Part shown: one piece after another, positions 1 through 5,410 of the stretch | Layout: every line of letters begins with the position of its first letter | Position numbering within the stretch: position 1 is the stretch's first letter | Assembly: GCA_041946675.1 (NCBI GenBank) | Contig: JBHGAU010000078.1 | Location: 1-11,454, forward strand | DNA length: 11,454 nucleotides | Origin: CAWBKV01 sp041946675 | GTDB taxonomy: Archaea > Halobacteriota > Methanosarcinia > Methanotrichales > Methanotrichaceae | Reading direction: 5' to 3' | Position numbers and translations under genes: made by a program | Notes under the pieces: generated by a model | What the model was told of the DNA's origin: nothing | Database searches by the model: none | Seen by the model: only the letters and a program-made list of their open reading frames with translations

Positions 1-59
1 GGATGCAGGACCAATAATCCTTGTTATTATCATTTTACAGAAAAATTGTTACACTGCCG

Positions 60-89
60 TATTAAACTCCTAGCTGGCAACGTTTAATA
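60..89. repeat. 8-bp inverted repeat
   Basis: TATTAAAC at 60-67 is exactly complementary to GTTTAATA at 82-89, with a 14-nt spacer. It may be an operator half-site pair or a weak hairpin. AT-rich arms of this length can occur by chance in such DNA. Confidence 0.45.
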
Positions 90-136
90 AATCGTGAATA
101 TAATATTTAGCATCATTCGCTATTCATAGGACAGCA

Positions 137-212
137 TCTATCACATTTCTCGGTTTGTGCCATATTTTCCATCCTGTGCTACGTTTTCCGTTTTGTTCCA
201 CATTTCACAATA
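137..212. repeat. Phased 19-bp iteron-like repeat array (about 4 units)
   Basis: Units begin at 137, 156, 175 and 194, exactly 19 bp apart. The clearest two read TGTGCCATATTTTCCATCC (156-174) and TGTGCTACGTTTTCCGTTT (175-193). They match at 13 of 19 positions and all six differences are transitions. The unit at 194-212 matches its neighbour at 11 of 19; the one at 137-155 is weaker (9 of 19). Shared core is TGTGC-YAYRTTTTCC. Tandem spaced sites of this kind usually serve as binding sites for a repressor or replication initiator; which protein binds here is not known. Confidence 0.5.
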
Positions 213-229
213 TATGTCATAAAACCCAT

Positions 230-244
230 ATATATCAGATATAT
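230..244. repeat. 15-bp AT-rich palindrome
   Basis: ATATATC-A-GATATAT forms a perfect 7-bp dyad around a single central base. It may be an operator or simply AT-rich promoter DNA. Confidence 0.4.
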
Positions 245-274
245 TAACGTTCATTAAATAGGAAATAAACTGGG

Positions 275-300
275 TATTATCGAGAAAAATTAGATAATAA
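275..300 (+). promoter_or_regulatory. Putative BRE/TATA promoter overlapped by a dyad
   Basis: A purine-rich BRE-like stretch (GAGAAAAA, 282-289) is followed by the TATA-like TTAGATAATA (290-299). Transcription would begin near 320, giving a leader of about 36 nt for the gene at 356. The inverted repeat TATTATC (275-281) / GATAATA (293-299) spans the element, as expected for an operator. This is pattern reading only. Confidence 0.35.
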
Positions 301-355
301 CTAAAGGTGATTAGTATAGCAAGTTGACTGTGATTATAGAGAGCATGGGGGCAAA

Positions 356-631
356 ATGCTGACAGATATGAAATTGAAGAATTTAGATATGGCCCTGAAG
401 GCTATCAGCCAAGCTAACATCTGTATAGCAGATCCCGTAATAGCGGAAACCAAGAATGTCCTGCTTGAAAATGGCTATGATGTAGCTGAAGCTTATATTG
501 CGAAGCTCACAGGAGCTGATGAAAATACAGAACTGCTACGTGTGTTGGCTATATGCAAGAAATACGATCTAGGGTTAGAGACTACAGCTCAGATCCTTGA
601 TAATCTGAACATAATTGAATCAGGAAAATAG
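356..631 (+). CDS. Small hypothetical protein, paralogue A (91 aa)
   Basis: I do not recognise the family. The protein is soluble with no signal peptide or membrane segment and looks largely helical. It is about 68% identical by eye over 81 aligned residues to the 94-aa protein at 1270-1554. The best-conserved blocks are IAETKNVLL (about residues 29-37), AEAYIA (44-49) and ELLRVLAICKKYDLG (59-73), the last including an invariant cysteine. The ATG at 356 follows GGGGGCAAA, a weak ribosome binding site; the earlier ATG at 345 is in another frame. The gene lies 23 nt upstream of the two-HTH gene and is probably co-transcribed with it. High similarity at DNA level as well points to a fairly recent duplication. 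Function unknown. Confidence 0.75.
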   Translation: MLTDMKLKNLDMALKAISQANICIADPVIAETKNVLLENGYDVAEAYIAKLTGADENTELLRVLAICKKYDLGLETTAQILDNLNIIESGK

Positions 632-654
632 TAAATTAGTGATTAAGTGAGTGT

Positions 655-1197
655 ATGAGTAGCTGCCAAAAATTTTGCTTGGGAACTGGATTATTAGAAA
701 CCCAAAAGACCTATAAGGCAACAATGGACATTGAAATTTATCTCTCAAACAGCAACCAGTTCAGATCTCGTATTTATGATCATCGAGAAGTGCAAATAAT
801 AGCAGACCATTTCGATATATCTCCTGATTGCATACGAGCGGAGCTTAAGAGACTTGGCTACCAATTAACCAATAACGGCCATGGACGGAAGATCTGGAAG
901 AGCCGGGAAGGAGAACATATGAATCTTACCAAAAAGATTGCCTCTCTTGAGGAGTACGTTTCAAAGTACGAATCCAGACAAATACAGTTTTATGATAGAT
1001 CTGAAATAGGACGGATCGCCAAGAGAATCGGAGTTGATCGTGATTCAGTCAGGACTGTTTTGCGACGCAGAGGCTACAAGCTGACTGCAAATGCCCATGG
1101 CATACCAGTATGGATCAAGAGATCAGCACTTCCTATCTCGGCAATCTCTATCGCTCTTTATAATGTATATTTAAACGTAGGAATAATCGCATTTTAA
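655..1197 (+). CDS. Protein with two tandem HTH-like units (180 aa)
   Basis: The protein contains an internal duplication. Residues 41-83 and 113-155 align without gaps, with 17 of 43 identical; shared positions include YD, E, IA, R, LxR, GY, LT, N, HG and W. Each unit has the look of a helix-turn-helix (IIADHFDISPDCIRAELKRL and RIAKRIGVDRDSVRTVLRRR) followed by a short strand/wing ending in tryptophan. A DNA-binding regulatory role is inferred. A charged linker (84-112) joins the units. The C-terminal tail (157-180) is hydrophobic and unrelated to the repeat. ATG 655 follows AAGTGAG; ATG 724 (residue 24) is an alternative start that better fits the beginning of repeat 1. A strong Shine-Dalgarno sequence precedes an internal ATG at 919. 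Its neighbours are the paralogous small proteins on either side. Confidence 0.75.
   Translation: MSSCQKFCLGTGLLETQKTYKATMDIEIYLSNSNQFRSRIYDHREVQIIADHFDISPDCIRAELKRLGYQLTNNGHGRKIWKSREGEHMNLTKKIASLEEYVSKYESRQIQFYDRSEIGRIAKRIGVDRDSVRTVLRRRGYKLTANAHGIPVWIKRSALPISAISIALYNVYLNVGIIAF
908..921 (+). promoter_or_regulatory. Internal Shine-Dalgarno plus ATG between the HTH units
   Basis: AAGGAG at 908-913 stands 5 nt before an in-frame ATG at 919 (residue 89 of the two-HTH protein), exactly where the second unit starts. It could yield a separate 92-aa, one-HTH product, or be a relic of two genes that fused. The spacing is as good as that of the genuine starts in this window. Confidence 0.45.
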
Positions 1198-1269
1198 GCC
1201 ATTAAAATAGCTAAGATAACCAATATGTAAAAATATAACCAGCAGTGTGCGATTAAATGGAGATAAGGG

Positions 1270-1554
1270 ATGGAAGAATTGTTTACGGAAAAGAATTTAG
1301 CAAGTCTAGATAAGGCTATCAAAGATATCGGGCTAGCCAATACCTGCATTACGGCACCTATAATAGCAGAAACCAAGAATGTTCTACTTAAGGATGGTTA
1401 TGAGGGTGCTGAAGCTTATATCGCACAGCTCATAGGAACTGATGAAAATATAGAACTGCTGCGCGTGTTGGCTATATGCAAGAAGTATGATCTTGGTCCA
1501 GCGGCAGCAACTCGGATCCTTGACAATTTGAACAAAATTGAATTAGAAGAATGA
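1270..1554 (+). CDS. Small hypothetical protein, paralogue B (94 aa)
   Basis: This is the close relative of the 91-aa protein at 356-631. It shares the blocks IIAETKNVLL, GAEAYIA, DEN and ELLRVLAICKKYDLG, and the C-terminal ILDNLN. The greatest divergence is in the first 20 residues and in the segment just after KKYDLG (PAAATR versus LETTAQ). GGAG at 1259-1262 lies 7 nt before the ATG, a better ribosome binding site than that of paralogue A. It is separated from the two-HTH gene by 72 nt, so it is either the third gene of an operon or has its own promoter. No known domain, signal peptide or catalytic motif is visible. Function unknown. Confidence 0.75.
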   Translation: MEELFTEKNLASLDKAIKDIGLANTCITAPIIAETKNVLLKDGYEGAEAYIAQLIGTDENIELLRVLAICKKYDLGPAAATRILDNLNKIELEE

Positions 1555-1631
1555 TGATATTTTCTTTATTGCTCACATGATATGCCTTCATTCCTTTACC
1601 TGATTCTTTCAAAATAATTGGGTGTAGGATA

Positions 1632-1727
1632 ATGAACTTTGAAGATGAGCTTGATGCAATTTTGGCCGATGGCAAGGAAAAGGCTGCAGAACATATATTA
1701 AAAACGCTGGAGAGCGCTTATGGCTAG
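1632..1727 (+). CDS. Possible 31-aa small protein
   Basis: A short ORF begins at ATG 1632, 7 nt after GGGTG (1620-1624), an archaeal-type ribosome binding site, and ends at TAG 1725. The peptide is acidic and amphipathic, predicted to be helical (MNFEDELDAILADGKEKAAE at the start), which is typical of real coding sequence rather than noise. The pattern ILxDGxExAxxxIxK faintly resembles the NVLLENGYDVAEAYIAK block of the two upstream paralogues (5 of 18 identical), so it may be a worn fragment of that family. Being so short, it could also be chance. Confidence 0.35.
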   Translation: MNFEDELDAILADGKEKAAEHILKTLESAYG

Positions 1728-1743
1728 ATTCCATATATCTTTC

Positions 1744-1851
1744 CATGGCAGCAGTTTGTTGTCCTGAAGCTGATAAAAGAAATCCCATGAGCATCAGCCA
1801 TAAAACAAATATCGCCTTTATTCTCACCAATAATCCCTCCCAGATCTGCAA
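1744..1851 (-). pseudogene. Relic of an exported TPR/HEAT-type protein (signal peptide only)
   Basis: Read on the minus strand, this segment encodes a signal peptide, IKAIFVLWLMLMGFLLSASG, followed by QQTA. It matches the start of the 80-aa protein at 3436-3678 (IEAIIVLWLISMFYFASASG, then QQTA). After QQTA the two sequences have nothing in common, and the remaining open frame down to 1609 (rich in S, H, P and Q) does not look like a folded protein. A GGAGGG sequence precedes possible TTG/GTG starts, so the 5' end of a gene has been preserved. It lies directly after the exported-protein gene at 1865-2323 in the same orientation. Best read as a truncated copy. A short expressed peptide cannot be excluded. 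Confidence 0.55.
1751..1837. repeat. Direct repeat, copy 1 (signal-peptide-coding segment)
   Basis: About 87 bp here align with 3605-3692 at roughly three quarters identity by eye. Well-preserved islands are GCAGT-TG-TGTCC, GCTGAT, CCATAAAAC and TATCGCCT-TAT. Both copies face the same way and flank the two-gene cassette at 1865-2966. Confidence 0.6.
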
Positions 1852-1864
1852 TTACCCCTAAACG

Positions 1865-2323
1865 TTATTTCATGCCTCTAAATTTGAATGTCTCAAGGCA
1901 AGTCTCGATGGTCGCCCCAGTGATGTAGTTATAAGTCCTATAATGATTCTCAAGAGTTCCATACATTGAAGTAGGGCTATCGACATAGCATTCGATATGG
2001 GTCAGGCAATAAGTATAGCTGGACTCAAGTGAGAGAATCGGAGTGGTAAACTCGAACACTACTCCGTTACCTGTATACTGCCCGGGGGTACTCCCTTTAT
2101 CGCTGGTAAGTATTGGACCATTCGCTGAGTTTGTAATTGCCCAGGTGACCGCAGGCATGATCGATCCAGGCTGAGGAGCATAAGGGTCATTACTGCATTG
2201 GGTTACTATTTGGGATACTACGGACCATGTTCCGATTATATCCTGATTTGCACAAGCGCCCAGAGGTATCAAGGCCAATGTCACTATCGATAAGATAGCG
2301 ATTAGCTTTACAGATTGTTTCAT
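1865..2323 (-). CDS. Small exported protein, possible lipoprotein (152 aa)
   Basis: Residues 1-22 form a typical signal peptide: MKQSVK, a hydrophobic core, then PLGAC. The LGAC at 21-24 resembles a lipobox, so Cys24 may be lipidated; ordinary cleavage after ACA is the alternative. The mature part begins DIIGTWSVVSQIV, reminiscent of the first strand of lipocalin-like or avidin-like barrels, and is rich in Thr, Tyr and Ser with alternating hydrophobics, suggesting a beta fold. Four further cysteines (43, 106, 112, 142) may form disulfides outside the cell. AGGAGG sits 3 nt before the ATG. The gene starts 25 nt after the end of the membrane protein gene upstream, so the two are very likely one transcript. 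I do not recognise the family. Confidence 0.8.
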   Translation of the reverse strand: MKQSVKLIAILSIVTLALIPLGACANQDIIGTWSVVSQIVTQCSNDPYAPQPGSIMPAVTWAITNSANGPILTSDKGSTPGQYTGNGVVFEFTTPILSLESSYTYCLTHIECYVDSPTSMYGTLENHYRTYNYITGATIETCLETFKFRGMK

Positions 2324-2348
2324 TTCCCTCCTTACTTATTCAGACCTT

Positions 2349-2966
2349 TTATCTACCGGAAATTATGGCTCTTTCTTTTTCAGCTTGCTCCGATGCCTTC
2401 TTTCTTTTTCTATATGTGTCCACCACAACAAACAAAGCCAGTAGACCGGACCCAAGGGATATCATTAATACTTTAACGATACTCCCCATAATGTCGCTCG
2501 ATGTATTGGGACCGACTCCCAAGACGACTTGTTGTCCCGCTTGACCTCCAGGATACCATGCAGAAAGCTCATAGGTGCCTGACCTATTGATATCGAAATC
2601 AAAGATAGACACATCCGATCTGCCATTGATAGAATATGTACTTCTGATCGCGGGAGGATGTAAAGCTATCTCGGTTCCTGTTTGCTTTTCCAAAAGACGG
2701 CACTCTAAATTAGGAAGATTCACATCCGAGGAATGGCCGGGGAGGAACCTTCCTCCTTCCGCGGTACGTTGATACTCGTAGAAGATCGTATACTTTCCGG
2801 GCTCAGAAAAGTTGAGGTTAGAACTACCTGGAACCACAACTGTGTTAAGCATGTTAGTAAAATTTTCTAAATCACTGGAAAGTTGATTACCAAAAGCGGT
2901 CACGCCAGCTATGAAGATGATGATTGCTAGGACATAGCGCCAGCGAGGTGGTACTTGATTATCCAT
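2349..2966 (-). CDS. Membrane-anchored extracellular domain protein (205 aa)
   Basis: A short N-terminus (MDNQVPPRWR) leads into a membrane segment at about 11-26. An outside domain of about 130 residues follows, then a second membrane segment at 161-183 and a basic cytoplasmic tail (YRKRKK, 185-190, then EQAEKER). The start VVVPGSSNLNFSEPGKYTIF (43-62) resembles a widespread uncharacterised family of two-TM proteins whose outer beta domain begins with a similar VVPG...EPGxYTIFxEY motif. N-glycosylation sequons occur at N35, N52, N127 and N154, consistent with a surface location in an archaeon. GAGGGA stands 5 nt before ATG 2966. It is the first gene of a pair with the exported protein at 1865-2323. 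Specific role unknown. Confidence 0.85.
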   Translation of the reverse strand: MDNQVPPRWRYVLAIIIFIAGVTAFGNQLSSDLENFTNMLNTVVVPGSSNLNFSEPGKYTIFYEYQRTAEGGRFLPGHSSDVNLPNLECRLLEKQTGTEIALHPPAIRSTYSINGRSDVSIFDFDINRSGTYELSAWYPGGQAGQQVVLGVGPNTSSDIMGSIVKVLMISLGSGLLALFVVVDTYRKRKKASEQAEKERAIISGR

Positions 2967-3435
2967 TACATCCCTCTAATCGCTAGATATTTATCATAAA
3001 TCCATCATATCCTGAATAATTAGCCTTTCGTGATTTGTTTCCAATTATTTATCCTTTTCTCTGTCAAAATTTGGTCGTTAGAATACTCTACTGAGAATTA
3101 TTGTATTTTAATCATGAAAATCCGAAAAGGGAAGGGGTGCTCTTCTGATAGGCATATGTTTAGCCCCTCATAATGGATCGCTTGATATTGGTTTTTGCCG
3201 GCTTAACACACGGACAAATTATCAGTTCTAGAGAGGAAAACGACATCAATGGACGAAGATAGATCTACAAGACCGATTACGCAGGATATCATGAAATGGG
3301 CCTAACGATGCCATTTAAGATGAGCTAAACACATAAAAAATTGAAGTGACCGGCTTACAGGTTGGTTGTATGTACTCATGGATTGCAGTATCAAGCCTGT
3401 ATACTTCAGTTCCGTAGCCTTGGGTGAAAGCTATG
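2967..3435. other. Intergenic region between minus-strand genes
   Basis: No substantial gene is seen in these 469 bp. The right half holds a terminator-like stem for the upstream minus-strand gene (3336-3408). The left half should carry the promoter of the gene starting at 2966; an AATAATTAG tract at 3014-3022 is a weak TATA candidate. An 18-codon ORF at 3249-3305 (plus) is too short to support. Confidence 0.6.
3336..3408 (-). terminator. Intrinsic terminator-like stem with T-run (minus strand)
   Basis: Two nested arm pairs are present: TGAAGT (3342-3347) with ACTTCA (3403-3408), and TACAGG (3356-3361) with CCTGTA (3396-3401). Read on the minus strand, the stem is followed at once by ATTTTTTAT (plus 3333-3341). 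It lies 27 nt after the stop of the gene at 3436-3678, as expected for its terminator. The large loop makes it weaker than a classical hairpin. Confidence 0.45.
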
Positions 3436-3678
3436 TTATGTATCTCCATGCCATCCTAATTTTTTGAGCGCCTCGGAAGCTTCTTGCTGTATAAAGATAT
3501 CGTTATCATTATCCTTGAGAGCCAGGATCAGTGGCTCTACGGCTCTGGTATCATTGATCTTTCCGAGAGCCTTGAGAGCTATGCCTTTGTTGTACCAGTC
3601 TTGGGCAGTCTGCTGTCCAGAGGCTGATGCAAAATAGAACATGGATATCAACCATAAAACTATTATCGCCTCTATCAT
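3436..3678 (-). CDS. Exported TPR/HEAT hybrid mini-protein (80 aa)
   Basis: The protein has a signal peptide (1-20, ending FASASG) and then QQTAQDWYNKGIALKALGK (22-40), which matches the first helix of a TPR unit with its W..NKG..L..LGK spacing. After that comes INDTRAVEPLILALKD (41-56), a near-consensus HEAT/PBS-lyase repeat, with its second helix at 64-75 (QQEASEALKKLG). The switch falls at ALxALGK, a string common to both repeat types, so the gene looks like a recombinant of two repeat-protein genes. TPR and HEAT proteins normally have many units. With a single half-unit plus one unit, this is either a remnant or a very small exported protein. No clear Shine-Dalgarno sequence precedes the ATG. 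The segment coding for the signal peptide is duplicated at 1751-1837. Confidence 0.6.
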   Translation of the reverse strand: MIEAIIVLWLISMFYFASASGQQTAQDWYNKGIALKALGKINDTRAVEPLILALKDNDNDIFIQQEASEALKKLGWHGDT

Positions 3679-3692
3679 CGTCGATAATACCC
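3605..3692. repeat. Direct repeat, copy 2 (signal-peptide-coding segment)
   Basis: This is the counterpart of 1751-1837, in the same orientation. Homology covers the signal-peptide codons, the SASGQQTA codons and a little upstream DNA, ending abruptly after QQTA. Confidence 0.6.
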
Positions 3693-3974
3693 CAGGCGGT
3701 CATTACATTTTACGATGATAAACTCATAAGATAATGCTTCATTGAAAAGAGCTGTTATAGTATGCTTGCATTGTCCTCGGCAATCCTACGGGCTGATCGA
3801 AAGTCGATCCTTGGTTTTAACCTCCGAATAAAAAATTATTTTATAAACCAGATATTACTAACAATGCATCTCTAACTATAGTGAGGGAAATTTATTTATT
3901 CTCAATATATCTTATGTAAAAAGCGTTTGGAGTGCAGAAGCCCAAAGGATTGCTAGCTTGTAGGAGGGGATAAT
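3679..3974. other. Intergenic region between divergent genes
   Basis: This should carry promoters for the divergent genes at 3678 (minus) and 3975 (plus). A perfect hairpin GATCGA-AAG-TCGATC occurs at 3795-3809. TATA-like tracts on the plus strand are TTTTATAAAC (near 3840-3849) and AATATATC (near 3904-3911). The latter would place a start about 40-45 nt before the winged-helix gene. No ORF of quality is visible. Confidence 0.5.
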
Positions 3975-4262
3975 CTGAATTCTGAGGCTGTTCTAGCAGT
4001 GCTTCCCAGCAACAAAGAGGAAGCGAAATCATTAAAGGAAATAGCGCAGGCAATTGGACTTGATATAACTTCATATGTGGACTGGATCAGAGCAGAGAGA
4101 AAATTGGCCAGCTCCTTGAGGTCTCTGATTAAATGGGGCTGGGTTGCATGTGACAGGAGACAGCGTGATGGCGGACACAGGTTCTGGTATAATGTCTACT
4201 GGAGAACTGAGCTTGCCGGACAAGTAGAGGAATGTGAAGCCATAATAAATTCTACCAATTAA
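3975..4262 (+). CDS. Winged-helix DNA-binding protein, probable CTG start (95 aa)
   Basis: The product has a winged-helix layout: an N-terminal helix (NSEAVLAVLPSNKEEA), helix 2 (SLKEIAQAIGL), a recognition-type helix (AERKLASSLRSLIKWG), then a two-stranded wing (WVACDRRQRDGGHRFWYNVYW). A transcriptional regulator or element-borne DNA-binding protein is likely; its target is unknown. Start choice: a strong GGAGGGG (3963-3969) lies 5 nt before CTG 3975, and the frame is open from 3957 with no ATG, GTG or TTG near that site. The first conventional start, GTG 3999, has only GAGG 11 nt upstream and would cut off half of helix 1. CTG initiation is rare, so GTG 3999 (87 aa) remains possible. The gene stands alone, converging with the secreted-protein gene. 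Confidence 0.75.
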   Translation: MNSEAVLAVLPSNKEEAKSLKEIAQAIGLDITSYVDWIRAERKLASSLRSLIKWGWVACDRRQRDGGHRFWYNVYWRTELAGQVEECEAIINSTN

Positions 4263-4377
4263 CCTAATCAAGTTACCAATTAATTGAGCTGCCAACTAGT
4301 CGATTTTACCCAAGAAGGGCAAAGGCAATCTTTGGCTTAGTCTGCTCTATAAAAAGAGTTGATTGCTAGTTTGTGGT

Positions 4378-5226
4378 CTAGCAATCTATGCCTTCGCAGG
4401 GCGGATGCTCCTTCTCAGGCACTGGGTTCTCATGGAATTTGATCGTCTTATCAGCCTCGAACTGTCCGCTGAACATCTCGTGGGCCTTTACATCCTTGTA
4501 GAATATCTTATGCCACCTGGCATCTGTGCCCCATGTACCATTGAATGTGTTCTTTGTCTCAATGCCGATCAAATGAGCCGGGTTATTTCCCATGAGTTCA
4601 GCTACTTTATCCTGGTCTCTTCCGGCATTCTTAAGATCCTTTATCAGATTTTCGGGCGTAGTTGTAGTCGAGTACGAGTCCGGGTAGTAATCCGGGTAAT
4701 ACGGGCAGTATGGTGCTACTGAATCGCAGGGTTTCTTCGGGTTATAGGGCGTTGTCGAGGTAAAGAAGGTCGTCTGATCCTTCTCCATCTGAGTTACTGA
4801 GAACATCTCCTGGATATCAGCGCCCATGCCGCCGTAGAATGCCTTGGAATTCAGATACTTTGCACCTGATAGAGGTGTTGAGCCTGAATAAGTTAGCTTG
4901 GTATTTTCGAACAAGTTCAAAGCCGCTTTGTTCCCGCCGTTAACGGATGATATATTCCTCTGGAGCTTATCGGCATCCTGAGAATAAGCATGCTCCTGAT
5001 TAAGCTCAATATCGCCATCACCGGCCATTGTGTTATAATATTCAAGAGCTATCTTCTTATCTACTATTGAAGTGCTCACATCGACAACACCTGTTCCTGA
5101 TACCTTCTGATTCTCGCAGAACTGCTCATATTGTACCGGCGGTACGAGCGGTGGTATCGCAGAAACAGTGTTGCAACAAGCCAGAAACGCTGCTATCAAA
5201 AGCGTCGCTATCGCTGCTCCCTTCAT
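4378..5226 (-). CDS. Secreted hypothetical protein (282 aa)
   Basis: A clear signal peptide (1-23: MKGAAIATLLIAAFLACC, then NTVSA before IPPLVPP) directs export. The mature protein has a first domain (about 31-160) rich in polar residues. A Cys/Tyr/Pro hinge follows, with C167, C174 and PYYPDYYPDSYSTTTT (175-190). A second domain (191-265) includes GTWGTDARWHKIFY, and the acidic tail ends with C277 and C282. There is no transmembrane anchor, so it is free or held by the surface layer. Sequons N91 (NIS) and N229 (NGT) suit a glycosylated surface protein. GGGGTGA lies 7 nt before the ATG. A strong ribosome binding site, a good TATA element and a 5' leader dyad suggest regulated, perhaps abundant, expression. 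It appears to belong to a methanogen-specific secreted family; function unknown. Confidence 0.85.
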   Translation of the reverse strand: MKGAAIATLLIAAFLACCNTVSAIPPLVPPVQYEQFCENQKVSGTGVVDVSTSIVDKKIALEYYNTMAGDGDIELNQEHAYSQDADKLQRNISSVNGGNKAALNLFENTKLTYSGSTPLSGAKYLNSKAFYGGMGADIQEMFSVTQMEKDQTTFFTSTTPYNPKKPCDSVAPYCPYYPDYYPDSYSTTTTPENLIKDLKNAGRDQDKVAELMGNNPAHLIGIETKNTFNGTWGTDARWHKIFYKDVKAHEMFSGQFEADKTIKFHENPVPEKEHPPCEGIDC

Positions 5227-5241
5227 TTCTAATTCACCCCT

Positions 5242-5259
5242 TATACTCCTTAGAGTATA
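5242..5259 (-). promoter_or_regulatory. 7-bp dyad in the 5' leader of the secreted-protein gene
   Basis: TATACTC (5242-5248) and GAGTATA (5253-5259) are perfect complements around a 4-nt centre. The dyad abuts the Shine-Dalgarno sequence (5234-5240) of the gene starting at 5226. It could act as a repressor operator or as an mRNA hairpin controlling access to the ribosome site. Confidence 0.45.
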
Positions 5260-5302
5260 CCTACAAATAATATCAGAAGGTTATTAAACATATCGAATGC
5301 CC

Positions 5303-5313
5303 TTATTTATAAT
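5303..5313 (-). promoter_or_regulatory. TATA-box candidate for the secreted-protein gene
   Basis: On the minus strand this reads ATTATAAATAA, close to the archaeal TATA consensus. Transcription would begin near 5283, giving a leader of about 57 nt that contains the 5242-5259 dyad. Confidence 0.45.
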
Positions 5314-5410
5314 ATTATGTAATATAACCATTTGAGAATTCAATTACCTTCTGACTAATAATGGAATAAATGCGGATATTTTCTCCAAAAATTACTTAAT
5401 ATGGACGATC

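Larger units (their letters stand above)
1..355. other. AT-rich leader region without a gene
   Basis: No ORF of convincing quality is visible. The stretch holds an 8-bp inverted repeat (60-67 with 82-89), a phased 19-bp imperfect repeat array (137-212), a 15-bp odd-centred palindrome (230-244) and a 7-bp inverted repeat (275-281 with 293-299) that overlaps a promoter-like element. It lies directly upstream of a small gene cluster that includes a two-unit HTH protein, so it is probably a regulatory leader; this role is inferred. Confidence 0.6.

Noticed and set aside
3249..3305. 18-codon ORF preceded by GAGAGG
   Set aside because: Too short, isolated and with no recognisable similarity; not supportable as a gene.
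4310..4340. Terminator between converging genes (CAAAG/CTTTG)
   Set aside because: Only 5 bp of stem and no T-run on either side close enough to support it.
4363..4722. 119-codon plus-strand open frame opposite the secreted protein
   Set aside because: It is a shadow of the minus-strand gene, which has a signal peptide, ribosome site and coherent composition.
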